From: Tateyamaria omphalii
GTDB lineage: Bacteria; Pseudomonadota; Alphaproteobacteria; Rhodobacterales; Rhodobacteraceae
DNA: 64,000 nt
Direction: 5' to 3'
Assembly (NCBI RefSeq): GCF_014651375.1
Contig: NZ_BMWT01000006.1
Location: 186,001-250,000, forward strand
Positions 34,918 to 45,178 of the stretch are shown piece by piece (position 1 is the first letter of the stretch; every line of letters starts with the position of its first letter). The position numbers and the translations under genes were made by a program. Under the pieces are notes generated by a model. That model saw nothing but the letters and a program-made list of their open reading frames with translations, had not been told where the DNA came from and made no database searches.

Positions 34918-36124
34918 TACCCGACTTCCCGTGACCGTCCTGTCCGGCTTTCTGGGCGCGGGCAAAACGACATTGCTTAACCGCGTCTTGAACAACCGGG
35001 AAGGGCGCCGCGTCGCCGTGATCGTCAATGACATGTCCGAGGTGAACATTGACGCCGACCTTGTACGTGCAGACACGGAATTGTCGCGCACGGATGAAAC
35101 GCTGGTCGAGATGTCCAATGGCTGCATCTGCTGCACGCTGCGCGATGACCTTCTGGATGAAGTGCGCCGCCTCGCTGCCGAAGGGCGCTTTGACTATCTT
35201 CTGATTGAATCCACTGGGATTTCCGAACCTCTCCCCGTGGCGGCAACATTCGACTTCCGCGACGAATTTGGCGACAGCCTGTCAGATGTCTCGCGGCTCG
35301 ACACCATGGTGACGGTCGTCGATGCGGTGAACCTGCTCAATGATTATTCCAGCCATGATTTCCTGAGTGATCGTGGTGAAACGCTGGGCGAGGAAGACGA
35401 CAGAACCTTGGTGAACCTGCTGGTCGAACAAATCGAATTTGCAGACGTTGTTATCCTGAACAAGGTTGCAGATGCGGGGCTACAAAAAACCGATGCGGCG
35501 CGCAAGATCATCCGCAGCCTGAACGCAGACGCCAAGATCATAGAGGCCAATCACTCCGATGTGGCTGCCGATGAAATTTTGGATACCGGCATGTTCGATT
35601 TTGAAAAGGCCCACGAACATCCCATGTGGGCCAAAGAGCTGTATGGCTTCGCAGATCACGTGCCCGAGACAGAAGAATACGGGGTCGCCAGTTTTGTCTA
35701 TCGTGCGCGTCAGCCATTTGAGCCGGAAAAGATCATGGAGGCTTTGAACGGAGACCTGCCTGGTGTGATTAGGGCCAAGGGGCATTTCTGGCTGGCGACG
35801 CGCCCCAACTGGGTCGCCGAGTTTTCGCTGGCGGGCGCGTTGTCATCGGTTAAACCGCTTGGAACATGGTGGGCATCGGTCCCGAAAGACCGTTGGCCAG
35901 ATCATGAGAGCGCCCGGGCCTACATGGCAGCGCATTGGTCAGAGCCGTGGGGCGATCGGCGGCAAGAGATCGTGTTCATTGGTGCAGGCATTGACTGGCC
36001 CGCACTCAAGGCCAAGCTGGATGATTGTCTAGTGCCCGAACAGGTGGCCTCGGACCCCAATATGCTGCCTCTTGACCTGCCTGATCCGTTCCCCGGCTGG
36101 CGTCGGGTGGAGGAAGCTGCGTGA
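34910..36124 (+). CDS. CobW/COG0523 metal-chaperone GTPase (second copy, ZigA/YeiR-like)
   Basis: 404 residues. [18 protein letters not shown] (Walker A), [16 protein letters not shown] (CxCC site), [16 protein letters not shown], and [13 protein letters not shown] at the base-recognition site, where the usual NKxD Asp is shifted by one. C-terminal domain contains [12 protein letters not shown] and the end motif FPGWRR. It belongs to the zinc-starvation subgroup with ZigA. Overlaps the first CobW gene by 8 bases and the DUF1826 gene by 4 (GTGA), forming one Zur-controlled operon. Confidence 0.92.
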   Translation: MTDTRLPVTVLSGFLGAGKTTLLNRVLNNREGRRVAVIVNDMSEVNIDADLVRADTELSRTDETLVEMSNGCICCTLRDDLLDEVRRLAAEGRFDYLLIESTGISEPLPVAATFDFRDEFGDSLSDVSRLDTMVTVVDAVNLLNDYSSHDFLSDRGETLGEEDDRTLVNLLVEQIEFADVVILNKVADAGLQKTDAARKIIRSLNADAKIIEANHSDVAADEILDTGMFDFEKAHEHPMWAKELYGFADHVPETEEYGVASFVYRARQPFEPEKIMEALNGDLPGVIRAKGHFWLATRPNWVAEFSLAGALSSVKPLGTWWASVPKDRWPDHESARAYMAAHWSEPWGDRRQEIVFIGAGIDWPALKAKLDDCLVPEQVASDPNMLPLDLPDPFPGWRRVEEAA

Positions 36125-36774
36125 TTACGGAGCAAACAAAGGTCACGGATGCCGCCATCGGGGTAGGCATCGCCGACCAGCCCGAAGAGTTGTCGGTCAT
36201 CCACAAGCCGGGTTGTGCTGCCGCTATATGGCGGCGGCAATTGCCCAAAGGGTTTGATACGTGGATCGACGGGATCAATCCGGACAACCTGCCGTCTGGC
36301 CGGCTAGTCCTGCGTCCTGACGGCGTGGCGTCGTCCGTTCAACAGCTTTGTGATCAAGCGGGGCTGCGCAACAGCGCACAGCGCGATTGGTTGACCGCAG
36401 ATATAGCCGATCTCGCCAAACGCTTTGCCGACTTAATGCGTGCGCCATACCTTCGGTTTCGCTTAGATGTGATCAGCACAAATGCCTGTCGCCGTTTTCA
36501 TATCGATGCCATCACGTCCCGACTTATCTGCACGTATCGTGGCACTGGCACGCAGTATGGTGTTTCAACGGATGGATCGGAACCAAAACGCGTGTTCACA
36601 GTGGGCACAGGATCGCCGATGATCATGCGTGGATCGTTGTGGCCAGAGACGCCAAAATCCGGCTTGCTGCACCGCTCCCCTCCGATCGAAGGCAGTGGTG
36701 AGACCCGGCTTGTACTTGTATTGGACCCGGTTTCAGAGCTTGACGAGATCGGGGATGTCTGCGGATCTTTGTGA
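36121..36774 (+). CDS. DUF1826 protein of the Zur regulon
   Basis: 217 residues, start GTG 36121 overlapping the CobW stop (GTGA). Family signs: [40 protein letters not shown], and the conserved HRSPP near the end. DUF1826 proteins recur next to CobW GTPases under Zur. Conserved Cys and His residues (NACRRFHID) could bind zinc and make it a client or partner of the GTPases, but the activity is not known. Last gene of the zinc operon. Confidence 0.88.
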   Translation: MITEQTKVTDAAIGVGIADQPEELSVIHKPGCAAAIWRRQLPKGFDTWIDGINPDNLPSGRLVLRPDGVASSVQQLCDQAGLRNSAQRDWLTADIADLAKRFADLMRAPYLRFRLDVISTNACRRFHIDAITSRLICTYRGTGTQYGVSTDGSEPKRVFTVGTGSPMIMRGSLWPETPKSGLLHRSPPIEGSGETRLVLVLDPVSELDEIGDVCGSL

Positions 36775-36829
36775 CAGGCAGCCTCTGACCTGCGAAGTCT
36801 CTGACCAACCGCAGGGCGCCCGTGCGTCG

Positions 36830-37240
36830 TTACTCAGCCGCCTCTCGGACATCCGCAATTGTTGTAAGAGACAGCCGCTGGATCAAGCTTGTTTCAATGT
36901 CGCGCATGATTTTAGACACTCTGGTCTCGAGCGCTTGCTCGACCGAGCACATGTCGGAGTCTGCTTCGGGTTTTGATGCGATCAAGCTCTCTTCAAGCGC
37001 CATGTAAACATCCGCCAATGTGATCTTGTGTGGTGGGCGCGCAAGTTTCCATCCCCCTGCATGACCACGTTCGGACGTCAGTAAACCGGCGTTTCGCAGT
37101 TTGCCCAGAACCCGGCGGACGACCACAGGATTGGTGCCGGCATGCGCGGCGATTTCCGCTGAAGTTTGCGACCGGTCTGCATCAAAAGACATATGGCCGA
37201 GAGAATGCAGGGCAAGTGACAGGCGCGAGTTACGTTTCAT
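36830..37240 (-). CDS. Rrf2-family transcriptional regulator without iron-sulfur Cys
   Basis: 136 residues from ATG 37240, with AGGGGAG upstream. Winged helix: TSAEIAAHAGTNPVVVRRVL, then LTSERGHAGGWKLARPP. The signature dimer helix is present. Only one Cys (DMCSVE) remains where IscR/NsrR carry three, so it should not hold a cluster; it resembles the YwnA-type branch. Target unknown. It converges on the DUF1826 gene. Confidence 0.9.
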   Translation of the reverse strand: MKRNSRLSLALHSLGHMSFDADRSQTSAEIAAHAGTNPVVVRRVLGKLRNAGLLTSERGHAGGWKLARPPHKITLADVYMALEESLIASKPEADSDMCSVEQALETRVSKIMRDIETSLIQRLSLTTIADVREAAE

Positions 37241-37507
37241 CAATCTCCCCTGACAGGCGACAGCACCTCGCGACGCTTGGCTGTCCTGTGTGTATCAGTC
37301 TCGGTATTTTTCTCATCGCTCAGCCAAAACTTAACTTACAGCGCAGTTTAACTCCGTTCTCCACCGCTGGAAACCTGAAGCGCCAAGTGCACGGGACAGT
37401 CACACATCCCTTGGCGAAACACACTCCCCGTCGCTGCTGGGACCCGCATATTTCCATCATCGGGACCATCGCGTCTCCGCAATGCTCCCGATCAGCAGCG
37501 TGACGTG

Positions 37508-37897
37508 TCAGTTGCCTTCGCCCAAGTGGACAAAACTCATTTTGTTTCCATCCAGATCACGAACATAAGCACCGTAGAAATCGGGGCCATACATTGGCCT
37601 TGGACCAGGGTCCCCCTCGTTTGTACCACCTTTTGACAAGGCGATCTGATGGGCGGCGTCGACCTCAGCTTGGCTCTCGCATGCGAGGCCCACCATGTTG
37701 CCGTTCCCGACAGTTGCTGCTTCTCGATTGTGTGGGGTGGTCACCCAAATGCGACCGCCGCCGCGCAATTGATAGCAAACTGCGTGTGGCATGAATTCTG
37801 CGACCAGTTTGCCGCCAATGGCGGGCAGGACAGCATCAAAGAAATCGCGGGCCTTGGCGACATCGTTTGAACCGAGCATGACATAGTTAAGTGACAA
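37508..37897 (-). CDS. Glyoxalase/VOC-family protein
   Basis: 129 residues from TTG 37897, with AGAAGGA upstream; a longer frame to 37951 has no ribosome site. One bleomycin-resistance/dioxygenase fold with NYVMLGSNDVAKARDFFDA at the start and YGAYVRDLDGNKMSFVHLG at the end, including the usual terminal metal-type Glu/His region. Such short VOC proteins include isomerases, lyases and antibiotic-binding proteins. Nothing nearby indicates the substrate. Confidence 0.85.
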   Translation of the reverse strand: MSLNYVMLGSNDVAKARDFFDAVLPAIGGKLVAEFMPHAVCYQLRGGGRIWVTTPHNREAATVGNGNMVGLACESQAEVDAAHQIALSKGGTNEGDPGPRPMYGPDFYGAYVRDLDGNKMSFVHLGEGN

Positions 37898-38650
37898 TTG
37901 AGAGTTTCCTTCTGACTTTTGTCGGACGGCACTGCCATTATTGCTGCGCATGTCCGGGATTGGGTGTCAGCCTACGGCTGGACGCAATTTTTGAGAGACG
38001 AAATATCTGCATTCACGAAATGCCTTCTGCCTAGTTTGAGTTACAAAAAGGATCAATGCACGTGGATTGCGTTGTTTTTCTTTAGCGACAGAGTGCCACG
38101 TTCCATGTTGTCTTACCCGGCTCCGTGAACTTTCCAGATCGAATTGACCGAACGGTCCTTTGGCTTGGACAGCCAAAGGCGGATTTGAGCATGAGGTCAT
38201 GTTTTCGGTTTTACATGGGCTTAAAGCCTCGTTGCCCCAAGGCATAAGCGTTCTGTCATATAATGTAACAAGTGAAGTTTCGTAAGGGTTTACTCTACGC
38301 TTGCAGCAACTGTAACTGCGGGGGACCAAGACGACACATGATGCAATCTGTGTGGCTCAGAACCATCACCACGACCAAGCGAAATGCCTTTGTATGCTGA
38401 TCCGAGAAAAGGACATATAAATGATCCACGTCAGCTGCTGGACGGCGCGACCCGAGTGTTCTCACCAGATGCAACAGCGGCGGGGCTCGCCGCTTACATC
38501 AGCAAGAGCCTTGCAAAACGAACGGTTGCAGCAGTTGTTGATGCGCGTTGACGGGCCTTTTTGCCCCTCTAACAGACGGCTCAATTGTTAACCAATTGAT
38601 CGTGACAATCCACCTGCTCTGCGCTGATCCGCCATGATCTGGCGCACATC
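37898..38650. other. Long gap with at most one tiny open frame
   Basis: 753 bases. A 55-codon frame at 38384-38551 (MPLYADPRKGHINDPR... to VVDAR) has no clear ribosome site and no family I know. The rest looks like non-coding or decayed DNA, consistent with the ruined gene that follows. Confidence 0.4.
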
Positions 38651-38949
38651 TTGGTTGAAGCAGTTCAAACCTTGTCGCCCGTTACAAAGACAGCGATCGG
38701 TCCCGCAATTCAGCACATACTCTACTATGATTTTGATCGTAAAACGCCTTTCATGTCAGAGGGCCCTCCGCTGATCGAAAGGGAGATGCGTGAGGTTATT
38801 GTGGCGCGTACCGCGTTCACACGCGAGGTTTGGTCTCGCGAACGAGCATTTCGAGGCGGCGAGTGAGCCTTGGAGCCTGGCCCTTTTGAATGTAGTTCCG
38901 GAAGAGAAGCTGTGACAGTGTATCGTAAAGGCCATTGCCTCGATCCTGG

Positions 38950-39850
38950 GCGCTGACCAGATCTGCGCTACACTGGTGACTTTGGAGTTGCGGTTCAAAC
39001 TGACGCCTGTGGCTGAGTCCGATGGCGCAAGGATGCAAAAAAATGCTGAGCCGCATCCAGGGCATGGCAATTGCAGACAACCCGGCTTGAACGCGCACCT
39101 CGGTGGTTTTCACACCCGATGGTGCAAATTCGGGCTCTGGGGCGAGGAACTGATGTTTGCGCAGGCGGTGCTGGACCCCGAGTTGATCGTGAGCCTGCCG
39201 CCACATCTCGCTGCTTGGACCGGAGTCGATGCGATGGCCCATGCGCTTGAAGGGGCCATCGCCCGGACCACCGGTCCCGCTGGCCTTCTTCATGGTCTCG
39301 AAGCCCTGTGCATTCTCAGCGGTGCCTTGCGGCAAGCTGCTGTCGACGGCAGCAATACCGAAATGCGGGGCTGCGTGCTGTGGGGTAGAATGGTTGCCGA
39401 CCTCGCCTTGCACAACTGCAATACGCACATTGGGCACAATGTCTGTCAGGCGCTCGCTCCTTGGCCAGTGTTCATCATGGGCTTGCGACGAGATTGGTCC
39501 TGGAAGTCAGCCTGCCTTGGCTGGTATCCGGTCCAGTCGGTGCGTCCAACTAAGCTCAAGCTGCACACGCTTTAGTGGAACTGCCATCGCAGAGGCTGTG
39601 CCTGAAGCATTCTCCACCTTCATCCGGGCACGTCATATTGCCGCTGAATTGCCACACACATGTGCTTGGGCAACCGACACAGCGCTCGGCACCGAGACGA
39701 AGAATGTCGCGAACATAGTATGACGCAAAATACTGCTTGTGAAATGACACATGACGATTTGGAGGGCATCGCGGCGCGGATGACGCGCCTGCCCCTGATG
39801 TCTGCAATAGCTCAGGCTGAAAGCCGTCTGCCAAGACCTGGCGCTTTGCC
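38950..39850 (+). pseudogene. Decayed iron-containing alcohol dehydrogenase
   Basis: Pieces of a group III iron alcohol dehydrogenase lie in different frames. One frame (about 39100-39460): LMFAQAVLDPELIVSLPPHL, AWTGVDAMAHALEG, LHGLEALCILSGALRQAAVD and HNCNTHIGHNVCQALA, which carry the iron-ligand His. The next frame (about 39590-39722): EAFSTFIRARHIAAELP. Then TACEMTHDDLEGIAARMTRLP in a third. The NAD-binding N-terminal half is missing. At least two frameshifts and the missing half make it inactive. Confidence 0.78.
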
Positions 39851-40067
39851 GCTCGAAACTGTGCTGGACGCTGGACAGCTCATGAGGATGTTCCCAACCA
39901 AAGGTGGGTTGTCCGATGACGCCACCATCTGCAACACAAAGTTGCCTAAAGGAAGATGGCTGTTCAAAAACATGGTACCCTTGGCCCTGTATCCCATGTT
40001 CGGAAGGCTGCTGAAGACGCGCCCGTACGGAAACCCCAAAACAGAACTGGTAGCTCTTTCAGGGTGA
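39838..40067 (+). other. Unassigned coding remnant fused to the dehydrogenase tail
   Basis: The last dehydrogenase frame continues for about 75 codons with sequence that does not belong to that family (TKGGLSDDATICNTKLPKGR, LALYPMFGRLL). It looks like a piece of another gene joined by deletion. No start or ribosome site is visible. Confidence 0.35.
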
Positions 40068-40156
40068 TCGTCCTAGTCTGACTTCAACCCTCAGCACAAC
40101 TCTTGAGGGCGCCCGATTGGGCGCTGCTTGCGTGTGAAAGTAACCGGAGTACCGAT

Positions 40157-41581
40157 ATGTCGAACACAGCACCACTTTGGCAATGGAGCGCCAAGGACAT
40201 CACGACAGCGACGCGGTCCGGCGACATCTCCGCGACAGAGGTGACTGAGGCTGCCATTGCGCGGATGGATATGGTCAATCCAAAGCTGAACGCTGTTGTT
40301 GAAAGTCTTGCAGACGAAGCGCGAGAGCAAGCGCGCCAACTCGATGTCAGTGACGCGCCCAAAGGTTCGCTGCATGGTGTCCCGGTCACGATCAAAATCA
40401 ATGTCGACCAGAAAGGGCATGCGACATCAAATGGGGTGCCGGCCTTCAAGGACGTGATCGCACCAGAGGACGCGCCGCTTGTGCGCAATCTCAAAGCCGC
40501 CGGCGCGGTGGTTGTCGGCCGCACGAATACACCCGAGTTTTCTTTTCGCGCCGATACCGACAATCCGCTCTACGGTCGGACCTACAACCCTTGGGGGCGG
40601 CACATGTCCGCTGGCGGGTCTTCTGGCGGCGCTGGCTCGGCCGTCATGGCGGGTATTGGTGCGCTGGCACATGGCAATGACATCGGCGGCTCGCTGCGTT
40701 TTCCTGCATCGGCCAACGGGGCGGTCACCGTCAAGCCGGGCTTGGGCCGCGTGCCCGCCTGGAACCCCAGCCAACACAGTGAACGGGGGCTTTTGGCACA
40801 ATCAATGTCAGTTCAGGGGCTGATCACACGCAACGCTGGCGATCTCCATGTGTCCATGCCTTCGCTGATCGCTGCTGACCCCCGCGACCCATTCCATGTG
40901 CCTTTGCCTTGGCGGGGTGCACCACTGGCCAAGCCGATCCGCGTTGCCGTTGCGCGGGATGATTTTGGGTTCGGGATGCATCCCGACGTAAGCGCCGCGC
41001 TTGACAAGGCGGCTGCCGCGCTGACCGACGCCGGCTACGCCGTCGAAGCGGTCGAACCGCCACTGTCTCGCGAAACCGGAGAAGTTGGCTACCGCGCGTT
41101 GATGGGCGAGGTCCAAGCCCTCCTAAAAGACGACATTCAAGCCTACGGTTCGGAAACCTTGCAGGCCATTTTTAATGCGTACTACGAACAGTTTCCACCG
41201 TATCAAGGGACAGAACTGTTACGGATGCTTGCTCACAGAACGCATTATGCGCGGCAATGGTCTTTGTTTTTACAAGACTATCCGCTGGTGCTGACGCCGT
41301 TCATGCTGCAACCGTTTTTCACGGCCAACCGGGACGCAGAAGGGGCCGACGGGGTGCGCGAGGCGCTGGGTCAATCGCATTGGTCCTTCATCATGAATTT
41401 CCTGGGGCTGCCTGCCGGGAACATGCCAACACATATTGCCGAATTAACAAGCGGACCGCAGCCAATTGGCGTGCAAATCGCCGGGCAAAGATGGCGTGAA
41501 GACCTGATCGTCGATGCGATGCAGGCTATCGAGGCACGGATACCTCCGGCTTGCGAAACCCTTTGGCAAAGGGGCGTGTAG
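40157..41581 (+). CDS. Amidase-signature enzyme
   Basis: 474 residues from ATG 40157, with CCGGAG upstream. The Ser-cisSer-Lys triad is intact: Lys in VPVTIKINVDQKG, Ser in AGGSSGGAGSAVMAG, nucleophile Ser in HGNDIGGSLRFPA. The substrate-side segment QHSERGLLAQSMSVQGLITR and the late GLPAGNMPTHI fit the family. Hydrolyses amide bonds in an unknown substrate. It does not sit with gatB/gatC, so is probably not the tRNA amidotransferase subunit. Neighbouring DNA is decayed, so it stands alone. Confidence 0.9.
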   Translation: MSNTAPLWQWSAKDITTATRSGDISATEVTEAAIARMDMVNPKLNAVVESLADEAREQARQLDVSDAPKGSLHGVPVTIKINVDQKGHATSNGVPAFKDVIAPEDAPLVRNLKAAGAVVVGRTNTPEFSFRADTDNPLYGRTYNPWGRHMSAGGSSGGAGSAVMAGIGALAHGNDIGGSLRFPASANGAVTVKPGLGRVPAWNPSQHSERGLLAQSMSVQGLITRNAGDLHVSMPSLIAADPRDPFHVPLPWRGAPLAKPIRVAVARDDFGFGMHPDVSAALDKAAAALTDAGYAVEAVEPPLSRETGEVGYRALMGEVQALLKDDIQAYGSETLQAIFNAYYEQFPPYQGTELLRMLAHRTHYARQWSLFLQDYPLVLTPFMLQPFFTANRDAEGADGVREALGQSHWSFIMNFLGLPAGNMPTHIAELTSGPQPIGVQIAGQRWREDLIVDAMQAIEARIPPACETLWQRGV

Positions 41582-42031
41582 GCGTTCCGTCTCGAGCAGA
41601 GTCTGCGAACCTGCTCGGCCATCGAAATTCACATCGAGATGGTGGTGTTGCATGCCAACATGCGTGTGACCTTTCCCGGATTGGAAATCCTGCCTTGGTC
41701 AGGCTGTATTGGTGAGGACGCAGTTGATCTCAGCCATTGTCCGATCGGTTGCTGATGCCTGAGGCCTTGGCGGCTTTGCAAACACTGTCACAGTTGAACG
41801 GTCATGAAGATCGTTTCTTCTGTGGCGCTGATCCTGAGCCTCCGGACCCCCATTTCCGGGGCTTTCGCAAGTGGCGAAACCGGTCTGCACACATTTGAGC
41901 TGACCACGGCGAAATCGTGATGATCGGCGGGGCTGCCCACCCCGACCAACTTTGGGATGTAGACAGTGCAGTCGGCCCAATGTCGCATAGAAGGCTCGTG
42001 ACGCGTGTCTTAGGGCAAGCCTCTCAATTGC
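41582..42031. other. Intergenic stretch, nothing recognised
   Basis: 450 bases between the converging amidase and RND permease genes. Open frames here lack ribosome sites and family resemblance, and no terminator with a T-run was seen. Confidence 0.4.
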
Positions 42032-45000
42032 TCATTCCGCGGCCTGGACAAAGGGCGGATGCAAGACAAACGGAGCGTCCTTGCTCTTGTCACTTTCGGC
42101 CAAGACCTCAGGTGCACGCCGCACCCGGTGGATCAGGGCAAAAACCGGCGGTGTGAAGTAAAAACTCACCACGGTGGACAGCAGAACGCCGCCAGCAACC
42201 GACATCGCAAAGGGGGGCCAGAAGCCACCACCGGCAAGGATCAGGGGCAGGAAGCCACCAAATGTCGTGATGGTGGTCGACACGATGTGGCGGCTGGACC
42301 CCATGACCACATCGACCATGGCGTCCTTGTCCCCTGAAGCGGCCAAGTCGTCTTCTTGCAGGCCCGTCAAGATGATGATCGCCGCGTTGATCGACACACC
42401 GATTGATCCGATGACGCCGATGATCGCGTTGATGCCGAACGGATACTGGAAGACTGCGAGCGCCAGCAGGCTCAGACCTGCGGACAGACCCGACACCACC
42501 AGCACCACCGCCGTCAGACGGAAGCTGTTAAAAGTCAGCGCAATGGCCGCAATGGACAGGGTCACGATCAAACCAAGGGACGCCAGCAGATCGCTGAGCG
42601 TGTCAGCCCGCGCATCGCTGTCACCACCCAGTTCGAGCCGCATGTCCGCGGGCACTGTAAACCCGTTGGCCTCCAAGGCGGCTTGCACCTCAATCAGCGC
42701 TTCTTCTGGCAGTACATCGCGCAGAATAAACGCCTGCACCGTGTTGACCCGTTCGCCGTTGCGGCGGGTGATGCTGCTGGCGGCGGGTTCCAAGTCAATG
42801 GTCGACACTGCGGACAAGGGCAGGGCGGGCCAGCGCCCTTGGGCCGACAGCGCGGGCGCATCGGGCCGCAGGATCGGCAGGTCGCGGATGGCCTGAACCG
42901 AGCCGCGCGTGGCGTCGCCCAGACGGACGCGGATGGGAAGTTCTTCGTCCCCCTCGACCATCGAACCGCCTGTGACCCCTTCAAGGCCCGCCTGCAACTG
43001 CCCGGCAATCTGGCGCAGGTCGAGGCCGAGGACTTGTACCTGCGCCTCGTTCACCGTGATGACGGCCTTTGGCGCGCCGCCACCGATGGTGCCGCGGGTG
43101 ACAAGCACATAGTCAACGCCTGACATGATGCGCCGCACCTCGTCGCCGGTTTCGCGCAGATCCTCCAGGTCTTTGCCCACAAGCCGGATTTCGACCGGGG
43201 CATTGACTGGTGGGCCCTGCACAAGGCCACGAACAAGGATTTCTGCCTCGGGCGCGGTCAGGGCAAGATCGCCTTGCAGGTCGCGCAGGACAGCCTCGGT
43301 CGCCTCTGCCGATTGGGTGGTCAGCAGCGCTTGGGCATGGCCCGGTGCGTTTTCGCGGGCGCCCACGATGTTGTAGTAGAAGGCTGGCGCCGATCGTCCG
43401 ACCGTCCACAACACCTGCTCGATCCTGTCATCTGCGAGCAGCCGATCATTCAGCCGTGCAACGACATCCTGCGTATCGGTAATGCCCGCACCGGGGGCCA
43501 GGTCCACCTCGATATAGAACTGGTCGCGGTCCACGCCGGGAAAAAATTGTGCCGTGAGTGTTGGCATGGACAGAAAACCAGTGACGGGCAGGACCAGCGC
43601 CAGCGCGATCGACCGAACAGGGTTGTTCACGGACCAGCGCAGTGATGCAGCAAAGGCGCGGCTCAATGCGTGGCCCTTCATCCCGCCGCGTGTCCCGTTC
43701 GCGGGTAGCAGGTGGCCAGCAATGGCCGGCGTCAGTGTGATCGCCACGACAAAGGACCAGCCCAGCATGATCACCACGGCAATGGCGATGGAGCCGACGA
43801 AGTCACCGGCGGGGCCGGGCAGCAGGATCAGCGGGGTAAAGGACAGCGCCGTGGTCACGGTCGAGGCCAGCAGCGGCGCAAAGAGGCGCTTGACCGATTG
43901 GCCCGCCGCCTTGACGCGGCTCATACCTTTTTCAAGCCTTTGTCCAACCTCATCCGTCATCACGATGCCCGCATCGACCAGCAGGCCAAGGGCCACGATC
44001 AGGCCGGTCACACTCATCTGGTGGATGGCAAGGCCGATGAAGTTCATGGTGAACAGCGTGGCAAGGGTCACGACCGGCAGGATCAGCGCCACGATCATGG
44101 CGGATCGCAGACCAAGGGTCAGCAGCAGCACGCCCACCACAAGGCCAACGCCGATGGCCATGTTCAGGCCGACCTCCTTCAGTCGGTCTGCGGTGTAACC
44201 GGATTGGTCAAAGGTCAGGTCCAGCGAGACGCCCAGAGGGACATTGGACTGATACTCGGCGATCTCTTCGCGGACAAAAGCCGCCCATTTGTCGACTTGC
44301 AGCCCGCTTTCCAGCTTGGCGCCCACAAGGATGGCGGGGTTGCCATTGTAGATCGCCAATTCGGCTTCCGGCAGGCGCGGTCCGCGTGTGATCTCGGCCA
44401 CCTGGGACAGGTAAGTGACGGCCCCGGTATCCGAGCGGCGCACGACAATCTCGCCCAGCCGGTCCAGTGCCTCGACCTCGCCCGCGACAGTGATCAGCAG
44501 GTCAGACCCCGCCGGGCGCACACGTCCGGCAGGGCCCTTGGCGTCGGCCTGGGCAATGGCGCGGGAGACGTCACCTGCCGTCAGGCCAAGCGCGGCGGTG
44601 GCCACGGGGTCTAACGTGACCAGCACCTCATCCTCGGGCGCACCGAACAACTCGACAAGTTCGGTGCCGGGGATGTTGCGCAGATCCTGGGCCAGGTCGC
44701 GGGCATAGCGGCCTAGGATCGTTGTGGAAATGCCGGGTTCGGCCGAAAGGGCAGCGATGGCGGCAAAGGCGCTGCCACCCTCGGTGTCAAACTCCGGCTC
44801 GAAGGCGTCGGCGGGCAGGGTGGGGGACAGCTCGGCCAGATCGTCGCGGATCTCGGCCCAGACCTGTTCAATGCGGTTGTCCGGCACCGTCACGCCCAGC
44901 TCGACCGAAACGATGGAAATGCCGGTCGAGGACGTGCTGTCGATCACGTCGACCTCTGACACTTCGCGCAGGATGTCTTCGATCGGTTGCGTGACAAGCG

Positions 45001-45178
45001 CCTCAACTCGCGCGGGGTCCGCGCCGGGCACAACGGTTGTCACGGTGCCAAAGAGGTTGGTGATTGTCGGGTCTTCCTGCCGTCCGATGGCCAGCAGGGA
45101 CGACAGGCCCGCCGCGATGATCACCAGAAGGGCAAGGGCAACAAGGCGGGGCTGGCGGAAGGTAAGGGTTTCCATCAC
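42032..45178 (-). CDS. RND efflux transporter permease with altered proton-relay residues
   Basis: 1048 residues, normal AcrB-type length with two sets of membrane helices and large periplasmic loops. Helix 4 reads VALGLLVDAGIVMTDEV: Asp402 matches AcrB Asp407, but the next residue, AcrB Asp408, is Ala403. In helix 10, GVSINAAIIIL puts Asn931 where AcrB has Lys940. It forms a pump with the adaptor encoded just upstream (4-base overlap, ATGA) and an outer-membrane partner not in the window. Controlled by the divergent TetR gene. Confidence 0.92.
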   Translation of the reverse strand: MMETLTFRQPRLVALALLVIIAAGLSSLLAIGRQEDPTITNLFGTVTTVVPGADPARVEALVTQPIEDILREVSEVDVIDSTSSTGISIVSVELGVTVPDNRIEQVWAEIRDDLAELSPTLPADAFEPEFDTEGGSAFAAIAALSAEPGISTTILGRYARDLAQDLRNIPGTELVELFGAPEDEVLVTLDPVATAALGLTAGDVSRAIAQADAKGPAGRVRPAGSDLLITVAGEVEALDRLGEIVVRRSDTGAVTYLSQVAEITRGPRLPEAELAIYNGNPAILVGAKLESGLQVDKWAAFVREEIAEYQSNVPLGVSLDLTFDQSGYTADRLKEVGLNMAIGVGLVVGVLLLTLGLRSAMIVALILPVVTLATLFTMNFIGLAIHQMSVTGLIVALGLLVDAGIVMTDEVGQRLEKGMSRVKAAGQSVKRLFAPLLASTVTTALSFTPLILLPGPAGDFVGSIAIAVVIMLGWSFVVAITLTPAIAGHLLPANGTRGGMKGHALSRAFAASLRWSVNNPVRSIALALVLPVTGFLSMPTLTAQFFPGVDRDQFYIEVDLAPGAGITDTQDVVARLNDRLLADDRIEQVLWTVGRSAPAFYYNIVGARENAPGHAQALLTTQSAEATEAVLRDLQGDLALTAPEAEILVRGLVQGPPVNAPVEIRLVGKDLEDLRETGDEVRRIMSGVDYVLVTRGTIGGGAPKAVITVNEAQVQVLGLDLRQIAGQLQAGLEGVTGGSMVEGDEELPIRVRLGDATRGSVQAIRDLPILRPDAPALSAQGRWPALPLSAVSTIDLEPAASSITRRNGERVNTVQAFILRDVLPEEALIEVQAALEANGFTVPADMRLELGGDSDARADTLSDLLASLGLIVTLSIAAIALTFNSFRLTAVVLVVSGLSAGLSLLALAVFQYPFGINAIIGVIGSIGVSINAAIIILTGLQEDDLAASGDKDAMVDVVMGSSRHIVSTTITTFGGFLPLILAGGGFWPPFAMSVAGGVLLSTVVSFYFTPPVFALIHRVRRAPEVLAESDKSKDAPFVLHPPFVQAAE

